Assembly (NCBI RefSeq): GCF_002005145.1
Contig: NZ_CP019698.1
Span: 2,170,001-2,234,000, forward strand
DNA: 64,000 nt
Source: Desulforamulus ferrireducens
GTDB lineage: Bacteria; Bacillota; Desulfotomaculia; Desulfotomaculales; Desulfotomaculaceae
Direction of reading: 5' to 3'
Shown one piece after another: positions 8,620-18,484 of the stretch. The position numbers and the translations under genes are program-made. Position 1 is the stretch's first letter, and each line of letters opens with the position of its first letter. The notes under the pieces are model-generated. The model was not told the origin of the DNA, did no database searches, and saw only the letters and a program-made list of their open reading frames with translations.

Positions 8620-10502
8620 TTATATTTTAAATTTACTAATTAGTTTCTGCAAATCCTCAGAAGTTTGTTGAAGTTCTGCGGCCGATGCCGAAACCTCCTC
8701 CATGGAAGCGGTCTGCTCCTCTGTGGTTGCTGCCACGTTTTGTACAGCACCGGAAACCTCAGTGGCAGCAGCTGCTACCTCGCGAGCTCTTTCATTTAAT
8801 CTCTCGATTAATTCAATAATCTCAACTAAAGAAGCGCTTACTTTATTAACTACCTGTTGACCCTGATTAACTTTTAGCTGTCCTGCTTGCATAGCTACGG
8901 CAGCCTGTTCGGACTGCTGCTGAATATTGCTGATGATTTTTGTTATTTCCTCTGCCGAGCTGGCGGAGCTTTCCGCCAGTTTCCGCACCTCATCAGCCAC
9001 CACGGCAAAACCTTTTCCCGCTTCCCCGGCACGGGCGGCTTCAATGGCTGCATTTAAAGCCAAGAGATTGGTCTGACCCGCAATTCCATTAATGGTTTCC
9101 ACAAATTTGCCAATCTCAGAAATAGCGTGATTTAGGGCCTCAATAGTTTTGGCAACCTCGTTACTAGATTGTTCAATTTCCTTGATGGTGCTAACAACAT
9201 GATTAACCTGATTTTTTTCCTGCTCCGCCTGGTTGCTAACTTTGTCCAGGTTCTCCGAAACATCTTTGACATTCTCCACAATGTTATCCACGGTGCTGGC
9301 CACCTCTGATACAGTGGAGGCATTGGCAGTAGCTGCCGCAGAGGTTTGCTCAGCCTGAGCAGAGAGTGAACTTACTGTTTCATTAACATTTTCAGTGGCC
9401 ATAACAATATTTCCGATGAGATCCTTTAAATTCTTGCGCATTTCCTCAAAGGATCTAGCTAACTGGCCTACTTCATCGTTGCTGGAAGCAATAATTTCCT
9501 GGTCCAGTTGACCCTCTGCTACCTTACTGGTGGCAGTAACCAACTTGTTGATGGGGGCTAGTATTTTGTTAGCCAATACCAACCCAATTGATATTAATAA
9601 TAAGGAAGATATAATGGCAATTATGCTAAGATTTTTTGTTGTATTTTCAACCTTTGCAAAAACCTCATCCCGGTCAGCTACGTGGATAAAATCCAACCTG
9701 TGGTAGGAATTGTTTGATAGCTATTAATGGATTTAACACCCTCAAAGGTATACTCGCCTTGTCCCTTTTTTGAGGCCACCGCCTGATTTGTCATGCGGGC
9801 AAGCTCTTCTGTGACAGGCCCCTCAACCTTAGTTAGGTTTTTCAGCAATAGATCCTTGTTCGGGTGGGCTATGGTCACCCCTGCCGCATCTGTTAAATAG
9901 GCCCGTCCCTTTTCGCCATATTTCATAGCGATAATCTGTTGGTTAAGCTCCGCTAAATCCAAACGGCTATATAAGACATGGACTAACTGACCATTCCTTT
10001 TGACGGGAACTGCCATCATCACTGCTACATTGCCGCTAACCTTGGAGATCATTGGTGCAGAAATAGCAAAATCCGCACCATTGACAACGGCCTTAAAATA
10101 ATCCCTCTCGCTCAAATCCACAGGTGCATCATCGCTGTTGACGGCCCAACCATCCAGTCCGATTAAGCCCAGGGATTCAAACCAATTGCCTGACAAGCTA
10201 GTTTGGTGAGCTAATTCCATTTTTAGGTAATCCATGGCCGCCTGTTTATCATCACCTTGTACCACTTCTACATTAGCAAAGGTATGTAAGCTATTGATAT
10301 GATTCTGTATACTTTGCTCCAACATATTGATGTTACTGGTTAATGATTGCTGTAGAGTTAGATTTAGTTGTTCCGTTAAATCCTGTTGATAATTTCTTAG
10401 GGCATACACATTGGTAATAACCAGCAAACCTACGGCCAACAATAAAATGCCTAAGATTTTATAACGAACGCTGAAAAAGTTCTTCTTATCTTTATCAGAC
10501 AT
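8620..10502 (-). pseudogene. Methyl-accepting chemotaxis protein, frameshifted
   Basis: One chemoreceptor gene lies in two frames. The first part (10502 to about 9690) gives a signal/TM anchor (ILGILLLAVGLLVITNVYAL) and a dCache-like sensor (DGWAVNSDDAPVDLSERDYF, AYLTDAAGVTIAHP, ending [10 protein letters not shown] then stop). The second part (from about 9690 to 8620) resumes in another frame at [13 protein letters not shown] with TM, HAMP and the MCP signalling hairpin ([34 protein letters not shown] is the conserved tip region). The join falls near 9682-9690 where one base is missing relative to an open frame. Spliced, it would be about 625 residues, normal for the family. RBS GGGAGGAG precedes ATG 10502. 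Its c-di-GMP riboswitch is displaced by an IS. Either a decayed gene or a sequencing error. Confidence 0.85.
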
Positions 10503-10555
10503 TTTACATCTCCTCCCTTCCTTTAAGATATTTTTACAGGCCTTTTATAATAAAA

Positions 10556-10579
10556 AGCAGAGTTTGCCAGAACTCTGCT
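10556..10579. repeat. 24-bp direct repeat flanking the IS, downstream copy of a split terminator
   Basis: Identical in sequence and orientation to 12187-12210. It contains the self-complementary arms AGCAGAGTT and AACTCTGCT around TGCCAG. On the minus strand the hairpin is followed by TTTTTATT, so this copy still looks like an intrinsic terminator for RNA entering the chemoreceptor gene. Confidence 0.85.
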
Positions 10580-12072
10580 CAGACTGAAGACAAACGCCAC
10601 TTTAAGCCGAAAGACTTAAAGTGGCGTTTCCATTTAAATTGAAAAATATTACTAATCGTAAAGAAAATAGAACGTGCCGGTGGCAACATTCCTAATCTTT
10701 TCTTCCACATCGCTATTTTCTTTAAATTCATGCATGCAAAAAGAAGCGTCAGGTAGTTTTGCACTTTCCTCAAGCCTCGGTAGTGAGTGTACCTCATGCC
10801 ATGTTTCTCTTTGGCATCGGCAAATACTCGCTCTATGGTTTCACTCCGCTTTTTGTATAAGTCCTTTCCCTGCTTAGTATACCGTAGATGCTCGGCAATT
10901 TCTCGATATGGTTCCCAAATATGCCTGGTTACAACCTTTGTGTAATTCTTGCTTTGGGTACATTCCATTCTCTTTGGGCAGTTAATGCATATTTTGGGAT
11001 CACTTTTGTATTCCCGATATCCTTCTCGGTTAGTTGTACTATACTTTAAGATTTGATCCTGAGGGCAAATATAGCAATCGTAATATTCATCGTAAACATA
11101 CTCGGATTTTTTAAAGTAGCCCTTTTTAGTCATGGGTCTCTTGTAGGGCATAATAGGAAGTTTTCCTGCTTTGATGATCTCTCTACAAACACCTGGGGTC
11201 TTGTAACCAGCATCAACCACAACTGCTTGGATTTCCGGAAATTGTTTGTTTACTTTTCCAAATATATCGGTGAATACTTGACTATCATGGATATTTCCAG
11301 GGGCAGTTTCTACTCCAAGAATAAAGTTGTTTTTATCACAGGCTACTGAAGCCATATAGGCAAAACATCGCTCTTTTTCACCCTTGTGGAACATTCCACA
11401 TTCAGGATCTGTTTTACTCACCGTAACTTCTCTGGTCTCAGTCGGGGTAGAAGACGCATTGCCGTCTCCTTTGTTATCGTCGTCATCATCATCTCTAAAG
11501 GGTTTCTTCCCGTGCTCTTCACGATCAGCATTTATCTCTACAAATAGATTACGTTTATATTTATGTACTCGGTGCTTAACCATTTTTTTAACGTGCTTAT
11601 TCTTATTAGCACTGGCCTTTACGTGGGTTGCATCGATAAATACGGCATCTGTTTTGACAAAACCACATTGAATAGCTTCCATCAGTACCTTTTCAAAGAC
11701 TTTCTCAAACAAATCACTTTTCTTAAACCGTCTTTCATAGTTTTTTCCAAAGGTTGAAAAGTGGGGTATTTTTTCACCCAGACTATAGCCAAGAAACCAA
11801 CGGTAGGCAATGTTGACTTCTACCTCTTGAATGGTTTGACGCATAGACCTAATTCCATACAAAGCTTGTAACATGATCAATTTAATCAGTACTACTGGAT
11901 CAATGCTAGGCCTTCCGGTATTGTCGCTGTATAATTCTTTGACTTCATCATAAATAAAGTTAAAATCTATACTAGCTTCTACCGCACGAAGTAAGTGATT
12001 ATCAGGAACCAATGTATCAATACTAACGAATTCAACCTGATTAATGATAGTCCGGTCTTTTTTTCTCAGCAC
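10579..12072 (-). CDS. IS1182-family transposase
   Basis: DDE transposase of about 497 residues. The IS1182-type N-terminal domain reads LVPDNHLLRAVEASIDFNFIYDEVKELYSDNTGRPSIDPVVLIKL. Catalytic residues are likely Asp in VFIDATHVKA, Asp in AVVVDAGYKTPG and Glu in SETIERVFADAKEKHGMRYTHYRGL. A Cys cluster (CYICPQDQ...CINCPKRMECTQS) is the zinc-like insertion common in the family. The frame opens at 12120, but no RBS is seen there; GTG 12072 (VLRKKDRTIINQ) follows GGGGGCG and is preferred. It appears intact. Confidence 0.9.
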   Translation of the reverse strand: MLRKKDRTIINQVEFVSIDTLVPDNHLLRAVEASIDFNFIYDEVKELYSDNTGRPSIDPVVLIKLIMLQALYGIRSMRQTIQEVEVNIAYRWFLGYSLGEKIPHFSTFGKNYERRFKKSDLFEKVFEKVLMEAIQCGFVKTDAVFIDATHVKASANKNKHVKKMVKHRVHKYKRNLFVEINADREEHGKKPFRDDDDDDNKGDGNASSTPTETREVTVSKTDPECGMFHKGEKERCFAYMASVACDKNNFILGVETAPGNIHDSQVFTDIFGKVNKQFPEIQAVVVDAGYKTPGVCREIIKAGKLPIMPYKRPMTKKGYFKKSEYVYDEYYDCYICPQDQILKYSTTNREGYREYKSDPKICINCPKRMECTQSKNYTKVVTRHIWEPYREIAEHLRYTKQGKDLYKKRSETIERVFADAKEKHGMRYTHYRGLRKVQNYLTLLFACMNLKKIAMWKKRLGMLPPARSIFFTISNIFQFKWKRHFKSFGLKWRLSSV

Positions 12073-12186
12073 TTTATATCGCCCCCACAAACCAACAAAC
12101 TGATATATATATTTTACCATAAATGGTTATGTTTGGGGCATAGTGTAAATAAAAAGAGTATCGACACTGACTTTGTCGACACTCTG

Positions 12187-12210
12187 AGCAGAGTTTGCCA
12201 GAACTCTGCT
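12187..12210. repeat. 24-bp direct repeat flanking the IS, riboswitch-proximal copy
   Basis: Second copy of the hairpin sequence at 10556-10579. It lies 11 bases 3' of the c-di-GMP aptamer on the minus strand. In this copy the hairpin runs into IS sequence (CAGAGTGTC) instead of the T-run. Confidence 0.85.
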
Positions 12211-12221
12211 TTATTGTAATC

Positions 12222-12291
12222 TTCGGCAACCCGGCCATCCGCCAAACTAAGAGCTTTGCGTCCCTACCTTTCGATAGGTTTGCTATTTTCG
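12222..12291 (-). ncRNA. c-di-GMP-I (GEMM) riboswitch, separated from its gene
   Basis: Read on the minus strand it has the GEMM-I core: AGCAAACC, the GAAA tetraloop stem CTATCGAAAGGTAG, GGGACGCAAAGCT, then the second stem ending in GGCCGGGTTGCC. A promoter lies upstream at 12318-12346. With the IS removed, the terminator hairpin (10556-10579) would follow 11 bases after the aptamer, and the chemoreceptor start about 55 bases after the hairpin. It would thus have been a transcriptional switch for a motility gene. Confidence 0.9.
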
Positions 12292-12300
12292 TTTCCTAAA

Positions 12301-12347
12301 GTTGAATAATTTTCCATAGTATATTATAAAATTCTCTATTATTCAAC
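12301..12347. repeat. 10-bp inverted repeat around the riboswitch promoter
   Basis: GTTGAATAAT (12301-12310) and ATTATTCAAC (12338-12347) are perfect inverted repeats that bracket the -10 box and overlap the -35 box, as a repressor-binding pair could. Confidence 0.5.
12318..12346 (-). promoter_or_regulatory. Promoter of the c-di-GMP riboswitch transcript
   Basis: TTGAAT and TATACT spaced by 17 bases on the minus strand, about 27 bases upstream of the aptamer. Confidence 0.6.
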
Positions 12348-12470
12348 AATATACGATAAGGTTTGCTTGCGAAGGATACGTTCATGTCAATTTATGTTAG
12401 TATTCTTGTTATCTTATCCTTTGGCCGATAAATTCCTTAGACAAAAAAATAAAACACCAAACATCGGTGT

Positions 12471-12731
12471 CTATTTAATAAATTGCAAATCTTTAAGGCT
12501 TTTGTATCTTCTTTTTTCCTCTTTGGTGACACTTTTTTGTTCTTCATACAACTCAAGAAAAGCTTTGATTTCTTCTTCCGTTATCTTTTTATTTAAATGA
12601 AGATAATTTAAAAAACACATCAACATGTCTTCGTTATCAATTAGCAGTTCATGCAGCTTGTAAATGTTAACGACCCCCGTTCCATGTTCGTTTTTAGAAC
12701 AATATAGTTCTTTTTTAGAACACAAGTTCAC
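12471..12731 (-). CDS. Small helical protein of unknown function, start uncertain
   Basis: Open frame of up to 86 residues. The part MLMCFLNYLHLNKKITEEEIKAFLELYEEQKS resembles residues of the small gene at 12843-12992 (FIAFLQYLIDTGRLTEEEVINIVRQFG), so the two are probably paralogues. The frame opens with GTG 12731 without a ribosome binding site, inside the triple operator-like repeat, so the true start is likely further in (ATG 12624 begins MLMCFL but would lose part of the similarity to the paralogue). It may be a degraded copy. No function can be assigned. Confidence 0.45.
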   Translation of the reverse strand: MNLCSKKELYCSKNEHGTGVVNIYKLHELLIDNEDMLMCFLNYLHLNKKITEEEIKAFLELYEEQKSVTKEEKRRYKSLKDLQFIK

Positions 12732-12740
12732 TTTTAGAAC
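12686..12740. promoter_or_regulatory. Three phased GTTC-N7-GAAC operator-like repeats
   Basis: Three 15-bp units of the form GTTCnnTTTTAGAAC start at 12686, 12707 and 12726 (steps of 21 and 19 bases, about two helical turns). Each is an inverted repeat with 4-bp arms, as expected for sites bound side by side by a dimeric regulator. The half-site GTTC(T) resembles the known SinR-type operator. They lie at the head of the small gene at 12471-12731. Confidence 0.55.
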
Positions 12741-12842
12741 AAATTCTACATTTCACAAACTTTTCCTGCTAACTGATAAAAAAAGTTGATTAAATTGAAA
12801 TAAATAAAAATTTATTCAATTTAATTAATTATAAATCATCCT

Positions 12843-12992
12843 CTAATCTTCTTGTTTTTTGTCATCATAGCCAAACTGTCTAACAATATTAATTACTTCT
12901 TCTTCAGTCAATCTGCCCGTATCAATTAAATATTGTAGAAAGGCAATAAATTTTTCCTTATCCTTGGATATTTGTTCTAGTAGGGCCTGCAT
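12843..12992 (-). CDS. Small helical protein of 49 residues, unknown function
   Basis: MQALLEQISKDKEKFIAFLQ... continues to YLIDTGRLTEEEVINIVRQF and ends GYDDKKQED. A strong GGGGAGGT lies 6-7 bases before ATG 12992; an in-frame ATG at 12998 abuts the RBS and is less likely. The T-E-E-E helix pattern is shared with the neighbour at 12471-12731. It is predicted all-helical, acidic and soluble. The family is not recognised; a role as a small regulatory partner is only a guess. Confidence 0.6.
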   Translation of the reverse strand: MQALLEQISKDKEKFIAFLQYLIDTGRLTEEEVINIVRQFGYDDKKQED

Positions 12993-13135
12993 AGCCATAC
13001 CTCCCCGGACATTTCAAGTATACTTGTTTTATTCTACATTATACTTAGATTTCCTCCTGTCTAAATTCAAATTTACAAAATATTTTAAAAATTCGTAGCC
13101 AAAATATTTTGTGCCATTTTTCCTTTTTATATAAC

Positions 13136-13163
13136 CAAAGAGGAGGTAAGAACCTCCTCTTTG
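13136..13163 (-). terminator. Terminator of ilvE
   Basis: Perfect 11-bp stem CAAAGAGGAGG/CCTCCTCTTTG 15 bases past the ilvE stop, followed on the minus strand by a T/A-rich tail. Confidence 0.65.
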
Positions 13164-13177
13164 TCATTACTACATTC

Positions 13178-14263
13178 TTAAATTTTGCCAATCTCCCTCA
13201 CCCAACCGAAGGGATCTGCCTGTCTGCCATATTGAATATTAACCAAGGTATCATACAACTGCTGAGTAACATTACCCACTTGATTGCCATTAATGACATA
13301 TTCCTTTTCCTTATAGGTCAAAGAACCCACTGGCGAGATAACCGCTGCCGTGCCGGAGCCAAAGGCTTCGGTAATTGACCCGGAGGAAATGCCTTCGATT
13401 ACTTCATCTATACTAATGGCTCTTTCTTCTGCTTCCAGTCCCAGATATTTAGCTAATTCAAGTACCGAAGCACGGGTGATGCCGGGAAGGATAGAGCCCG
13501 TGAGAGCTGGAGTCACCAGTTTATTGCCAAACACAAAGAACATATTCATGGCTCCCACTTCTTCCACATACTTGCGTTCCTTAGCATCCAACCATAATAC
13601 CTGGGAGAAGCCCTTCTGTTGCGCCCGGTAACCTGCCATTAGACTGGCTGCGTAATTGCCGCCTGTCTTAATATCCCCTACGCCGCCCACGGCAGCCCGG
13701 ACAAAGGTATCTTCAACATATAGCTTTACAGGTTTAAAACCTTCTTTATAGTAGGCACCTACGGGACTTAGGATAATAAAGAAGGTATACTCTGTCGAGG
13801 GGTGAACCCCTAAGAAGGCTTCCGTGGCTATCATGGTTGGCCTGATATAAAGGGAAGTTCCTGCCGCTCTGGGCAGCCATTCCTTCTCGGCCAGTACTAA
13901 TTCTGTGATAGCCTGTAGCATATCTTCCTCGGGAATAGTTGGCATTACTAATCGTTCAGCGGATTTATTCATTCTCCTAACATTCTGTTCCGGGCGGAAG
14001 AGTAAAATCCTGCCATCCTCTGCTGCATAGGCTTTCATACCTTCGAAGATTTCCTGGGAATAATGAAATACGCAAGCAGATGGGTCCAAATTAAATTTTT
14101 TGTATTTTTCTATCTTTGGTTCTGTCCAAGCATTATTAATATACCGCATGGTAAACATACGGTCGGTAAAAATGCGACCAAAGCCAAGCTGAGAGGCATC
14201 CTGAAATTTAGGCTTTAATTCCTGCTCCGGTATTTGTTCTACGGTTATCTTCAAAATACTCAC
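13178..14263 (-). CDS. ilvE: Branched-chain amino acid aminotransferase
   Basis: 361-residue fold-type IV PLP enzyme that transaminates Leu/Ile/Val with 2-oxoglutarate. Motifs: YSQEIFEGMKAYAAEDGRILLFRPEQNVRRMNKSAERL, the PLP-lysine region GVGDIKTGGNYAASL, and the phosphate-binding EAFGSGTAAVISPVGSLTYK. Length and the FRPEQN... block match the eukaryote/Bacillus-like long IlvE subgroup rather than the E. coli one. Monocistronic with its own terminator. Confidence 0.94.
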   Translation of the reverse strand: MSILKITVEQIPEQELKPKFQDASQLGFGRIFTDRMFTMRYINNAWTEPKIEKYKKFNLDPSACVFHYSQEIFEGMKAYAAEDGRILLFRPEQNVRRMNKSAERLVMPTIPEEDMLQAITELVLAEKEWLPRAAGTSLYIRPTMIATEAFLGVHPSTEYTFFIILSPVGAYYKEGFKPVKLYVEDTFVRAAVGGVGDIKTGGNYAASLMAGYRAQQKGFSQVLWLDAKERKYVEEVGAMNMFFVFGNKLVTPALTGSILPGITRASVLELAKYLGLEAEERAISIDEVIEGISSGSITEAFGSGTAAVISPVGSLTYKEKEYVINGNQVGNVTQQLYDTLVNIQYGRQADPFGWVREIGKI

Positions 14264-14352
14264 TCCCTGTCTAGGTTTAACCTTTAGTTTACTTTATTCT
14301 CCCAGCAAGTGCAATTATCCTTTCGGTATGGACAAATTATTATTTTCACAGC

Positions 14353-14390
14353 AAGAGCAACTCCGGCAGTAATAACACAGAGTTGCTCTT
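14353..14390 (-). terminator. Hairpin downstream of the hybrid kinase
   Basis: Perfect 10-bp stem AAGAGCAACT/AGTTGCTCTT shortly after the kinase stop codon. The T-run is poor. Confidence 0.5.
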
Positions 14391-14409
14391 TAACATAGTA
14401 TTTCAATTA

Positions 14410-17400
14410 TCAGAGTTCTTCTTCTAGTATTTTGGTATAGAGTTCCCGCAGTTCTGCCACCAGTTTCCTCACCAGATTGGCATCCTCACTGGCGGCGGCC
14501 TTTTCAATGGCGGCCCCAATGGTAGAAAATTCCGGAAAACCGTAGGAACCCCCAGAGCCCTTTAAGCCATGGCCAATATAGCGGGCGGTTGTAAAATCAT
14601 TTGTCTTGGCAGCAATTTTTAACTTTTCCATTTCTTCGGACAGATCCTGTAAGTACCAGGGTACCAGGCTCTCTATGCCTTTATCCCTGATGCGTAGTTT
14701 TTTCGTGGACGAAAGGCTCTCTTTAAGATATTGTTTAATCTTTTTGAGGATAGTATCTCTCTTAACCGGTTTAGCTAAGTAATCATTACAACCCGCATTA
14801 ATGCACTTCTCATAATCGCCCTTCATGGCATGGGCTGTTAAAGCTATGATGGGTAAGTCACGGTACTTTTCCTCTTGGCGAATACGTCTGGTGGCCTCAT
14901 AGCCATCCATGATGGGCATTTGCATATCCATCAAAACCAGATCAAATTTACCCTCGACCAATCTTTCCAAGGCCTGCTGCCCATTCTCTGCCACAGTAAC
15001 ATTGTAATCATCGGACAATAACTGCAGCATTAATTTTTGGTTGAAATGATTATCCTCAACTAATAAAATACTAAACTCTTTGGTTCTGGCCTTTGCCATT
15101 AATTCCATGTTTTCCACACGACTTCTGACCAAAGAAGCAAGTTCTTCCAATAATACCTCTGGTTGTACCATCCGCTTGTTTAGTATTTTCTCATATTTGT
15201 CGTTCAACTTCCGGTAGTCTTCCGGAGTTAGTTCCTTACCGGTATTGATTATGACAGGTATATTTTTAAATTCCGGCTTTTCCCGTACTTGGTCTAAGAA
15301 TTCAAAACCATCCATCTCTGGCATCATCAGATCTAAAATAATGGCCTGGACCTGTCCCCCGCTTTGGATATAAGCTAATGCTTCCTCTGCCTGGAGAAAT
15401 TCATGGGTCACATAACCAGCACCACTAACAACCTTTTTTAAATACTGCAGCGCATTGTTATCATCGTCAACTATCACAATATGCTTGGCCTTTGCCGTAC
15501 TGTTAATTAGTTTCCCAAGCCTTTCTAGTAAAATATTTTCAGCCACGGGTTTCTCCAGAAAATCTACCGCTCCCAAGGAAAATGCCCGCTCTTTCTCTGG
15601 AACAATGGAACAGACAATAATGGGGATATCCCGGCTCTCCTCCTGCATTTTAAGTCTTTGCAAAATTTCCCAACCGTTGAGATCCGGTAACAGGATATCT
15701 AGAATAACCACATCTGGATGATATATCTTGGTCAAAGTTAAGGCTTGTTTGCCCTGTTGGGTGGTTATTACTTCGTAGCCTGCCCTTTCCAGGTAATTGA
15801 CGATTAGCTGCTTGGTGGACCAATCATCCTCAACCACCAAAACCACACCGCTATTTTGTCCCTTTTCTACCTGATGCAAAACATGGGGCTCTTCCACTTG
15901 CTTAGCCGGCACCGTAAAGGAGAAGGTAGAACCTTTATTTTCTTGGCTTTCCACAGTCATTTCCCCACCCATTAACTGGGTCAAACTTTTACTGATGGTA
16001 AGTCCCAGACCTGTGCCACCATATTTTCTGGTGGTTGAGCCGTCCGCCTGAGTGAAGGCATCAAATATCAGCTTAAATTTATCCCTGTTAATACCTATGC
16101 CCGTATCCTGTACGGAGAATTTCAAATTAAATTTACCGTCTTCCGAAATAACGTGGCTGATTGACAGCTTTACAAATCCCTGGTGGGTAAATTTGGCAGC
16201 GTTGGAAAGCAGATTACTTAATACCTGTCTAATCCTGGTGGGATCCCCTTTAAAATGGTCCGGCAGGTCAGACTCGATACTTATCTTCATTTCTACATTT
16301 TTTTCTAATAATTTCGGTTCCACTACGCTTACCGCTTCATGAACTAACTTACGCAAACTGAAATCTGTTTCTTCTAAAATTAGTTTCCCTGATTCGATTT
16401 TAGAGAGGTCTAATATATCATTAATCAGCTCCATCAATTGTTCGCCGCATTGTTGAATGATCTTGACACTTTCCTTTTGTTGCTCATTCAATCGTTGTTG
16501 CATTAATACTTCTGCAAAACCTAAAATACCGTTCATGGGGGTTCTTATTTCATGGCTCATATTGGCTAAAAACTCAGACTTAGCCTGATTGGCCTTTTCT
16601 GCAGCCAAACGGGCTTGTTCTGCTTGTCGTTTGGCCTCAATAACCTCAGTAATATCTACCACCATCAGGAGGATACCATCATAGGTCTGCTCCCGGTAAA
16701 CCGGTTGGATGTTCAAAATAACATCCATATTATTTATGCGTCGGGTAATGGTTCGCGGGGGATGATTGGGATTCATACGATACTCTTCTATAATGGAAAG
16801 AACCTTGGGCAGCGCTTCCCCCTTGTGTATTTCCCATACCTTCTTGCCAATAATATCGTCCCTGGTTAAGCCAACCAGTGCCGCACAATGTTCATTTACT
16901 TCAGTTATTACATCATTGGCATCCACCAAAGCAATGGCAGCATTCATAATGGATATAATTGCCCTGAGCTTGGCTGCTTCCCGCTCGTTTTCCTCCCTGG
17001 CCTGTTGTAATTTTAGTTGAACAATTTTGTGGTCAGTAATATCCCTGGCAGCTACGTAAAAACCAATTATTTTTCCGTTAGGCAAACGAATGGGGTTGGC
17101 ATGGACATATAGGATATAACCAATCTGAGTTAGTTCACCACGCCAAGCTTCCCCTCTAATCAAAGATAAGAGCAGCTTTTCTCCACCATGATATACTTCC
17201 TTAATACCCAAATTCATTAATTCTTCTTCGGAACGTTGAAAAAGCTCCCTTGCCACAGGGTTGGCGTAGATTAGCTGGGCACTTTCGTCAAAAATTGTCA
17301 CACACTCAATGGAACTATTATTGGCCTGCATATGCAAACTCAAGGTTTGCTGCATTAAATTGCGCTCAGTTACATCTTCAAATACCTGTACTCCTCCAGC

Positions 17401-18195
17401 ATATTTACCACTGATATCATGCAAAAAAGAACCGCTGGTCAATAGTTGCCTGCGTCCCCGCTTGGTATTGATTGTTACCTCCACATCCTTGTAGCAGCCA
17501 CCGGTTTTCATAGCCTGATAAAGTTGACAGTCCTCCAGGGCACACTTGCAACCCATTAAACTGGAACAATGCATGCCAATTACATCCTCCGGATTAACCC
17601 CGAAATAGGCTGCGGCTGCTGCATTAATCTCAGTAATTTCCATTTGCGAGTTTACCACAAAAACACATTCTGTCATGCTTTCAAAAATGGTGCGAAGTTT
17701 ATTCTTTTCATTAGTAAGTAGTTGGTTGGTTTCCTGCAGTTCAGTCAACCGAGATTCTAGTCCTTCTCCAGCCCATTCACTGCAAAAACCTATTTCGTAA
17801 AGGTCAAAAAAAAGCTCCACAGCCTTTAAGGCTGCCTTTTTTTCTTCTGGCGCTAAATTACTATCTTGTATATACTCCAGGTAGGCACGTCGATAATATT
17901 TAAACATACCCATAAACATTTTCAGGGTAATACCCCTGGCTCTGTGCTGGCGAGCAATTTTTATGCCTGAAAGAGTTACGGGATGGTTGTTGAAATCCGT
18001 ATCCACAGTTATATCTCCGTGGTTTGATTCACTTAGAAAAATCACCAGAGATAAAATAAGTTGTCGAACTGACAAGCGCCAATCTTCCGGGCGGGTAGAA
18101 CTGTAGCGGGTAAACCCTCCAGCCTTGGCATAGTTTATAATCCTTTGATATATTACATCCTCATCACGAGTTAGTAGCTCGACCACATTTCTCAC
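14410..18195 (-). CDS. Multi-PAS hybrid histidine kinase with three receivers and HPt
   Basis: About 1260-residue cytoplasmic phosphorelay protein. Order (residue numbers from the longer frame opening at 18228): helical N-terminal sensor-like domain (1-165), three PAS domains (about 175-290, 300-400, 415-530), HisKA with [12 protein letters not shown] (His near 560), HATPase (G boxes DTGIG and GGTGLGL), REC1 ([12 protein letters not shown]), REC2 ([12 protein letters not shown]), REC3 ([13 protein letters not shown]) and C-terminal HPt ([17 protein letters not shown]). Cys-rich GCKCALEDC in the first PAS may bind a metal. An internal relay His-Asp-His-Asp is expected. GTG 18195 with AGGAGGG upstream is the better start. 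No cognate output gene is adjacent. Confidence 0.9.
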   Translation of the reverse strand: MRNVVELLTRDEDVIYQRIINYAKAGGFTRYSSTRPEDWRLSVRQLILSLVIFLSESNHGDITVDTDFNNHPVTLSGIKIARQHRARGITLKMFMGMFKYYRRAYLEYIQDSNLAPEEKKAALKAVELFFDLYEIGFCSEWAGEGLESRLTELQETNQLLTNEKNKLRTIFESMTECVFVVNSQMEITEINAAAAAYFGVNPEDVIGMHCSSLMGCKCALEDCQLYQAMKTGGCYKDVEVTINTKRGRRQLLTSGSFLHDISGKYAGGVQVFEDVTERNLMQQTLSLHMQANNSSIECVTIFDESAQLIYANPVARELFQRSEEELMNLGIKEVYHGGEKLLLSLIRGEAWRGELTQIGYILYVHANPIRLPNGKIIGFYVAARDITDHKIVQLKLQQAREENEREAAKLRAIISIMNAAIALVDANDVITEVNEHCAALVGLTRDDIIGKKVWEIHKGEALPKVLSIIEEYRMNPNHPPRTITRRINNMDVILNIQPVYREQTYDGILLMVVDITEVIEAKRQAEQARLAAEKANQAKSEFLANMSHEIRTPMNGILGFAEVLMQQRLNEQQKESVKIIQQCGEQLMELINDILDLSKIESGKLILEETDFSLRKLVHEAVSVVEPKLLEKNVEMKISIESDLPDHFKGDPTRIRQVLSNLLSNAAKFTHQGFVKLSISHVISEDGKFNLKFSVQDTGIGINRDKFKLIFDAFTQADGSTTRKYGGTGLGLTISKSLTQLMGGEMTVESQENKGSTFSFTVPAKQVEEPHVLHQVEKGQNSGVVLVVEDDWSTKQLIVNYLERAGYEVITTQQGKQALTLTKIYHPDVVILDILLPDLNGWEILQRLKMQEESRDIPIIVCSIVPEKERAFSLGAVDFLEKPVAENILLERLGKLINSTAKAKHIVIVDDDNNALQYLKKVVSGAGYVTHEFLQAEEALAYIQSGGQVQAIILDLMMPEMDGFEFLDQVREKPEFKNIPVIINTGKELTPEDYRKLNDKYEKILNKRMVQPEVLLEELASLVRSRVENMELMAKARTKEFSILLVEDNHFNQKLMLQLLSDDYNVTVAENGQQALERLVEGKFDLVLMDMQMPIMDGYEATRRIRQEEKYRDLPIIALTAHAMKGDYEKCINAGCNDYLAKPVKRDTILKKIKQYLKESLSSTKKLRIRDKGIESLVPWYLQDLSEEMEKLKIAAKTNDFTTARYIGHGLKGSGGSYGFPEFSTIGAAIEKAAASEDANLVRKLVAELRELYTKILEEEL

Positions 18196-18357
18196 AGGTG
18201 ACCCTCCTGCCATAGAATCTAAGCACATTACAATAATACCAGGAAAAAATTGATTTTCATTAACTAAATTATTACAAAAACATTAATTTTCCAGCGGGTA
18301 TTTGCCTATTAGACTTTTCATTGTTAGCATAAAGTTAAAAATAACTTATAAAAGGAC

Positions 18358-18386
18358 TTGCAGCCTAATAAATGTTTTGTTATAAT
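18358..18386 (+). promoter_or_regulatory. Promoter of the tRNA Glu-Tyr-Gln cluster
   Basis: TTGCAG and TATAAT separated by 17 bases, 22 bases before tRNA-Glu. Confidence 0.7.
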
Positions 18387-18408
18387 AAGTTTCGTCACTG
18401 GATGACAT

Positions 18409-18484
18409 GGCCCCTTGGTCAAGCGGCCTAAGACACCGCCCTTTCACGGCGGTAACACGGGTTCGAATCCCGTAGGGGTCACCA
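18409..18484 (+). tRNA. tRNA-Glu (UUC)
   Basis: Acceptor GGCCCCT/AGGGGTC, anticodon arm CCGCC-CTTTCAC-GGCGG with anticodon TTC, T-arm ACGGGTTCGAATCCCGT, encoded CCA. First gene of a three-tRNA cluster. Confidence 0.95.

Larger units (their letters stand above)
10556..12210 (-). mobile_element. IS1182-family insertion sequence inserted in a riboswitch terminator
   Basis: About 1.6-kb element with one DDE transposase gene, flanked by identical 24-bp direct repeats. Inside the repeats the ends are imperfect inverted repeats (CAGACTGAAGACAAA at left against CAGAGTGTCGACAAA read from the right). Because the target is itself a hairpin, target duplication and terminal repeat cannot be separated exactly. 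A hairpin AAACGCCACTTTAAG/CTTAAAGTGGCGTTT lies at the end of the transposase gene (about 10591-10628). Confidence 0.85.
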
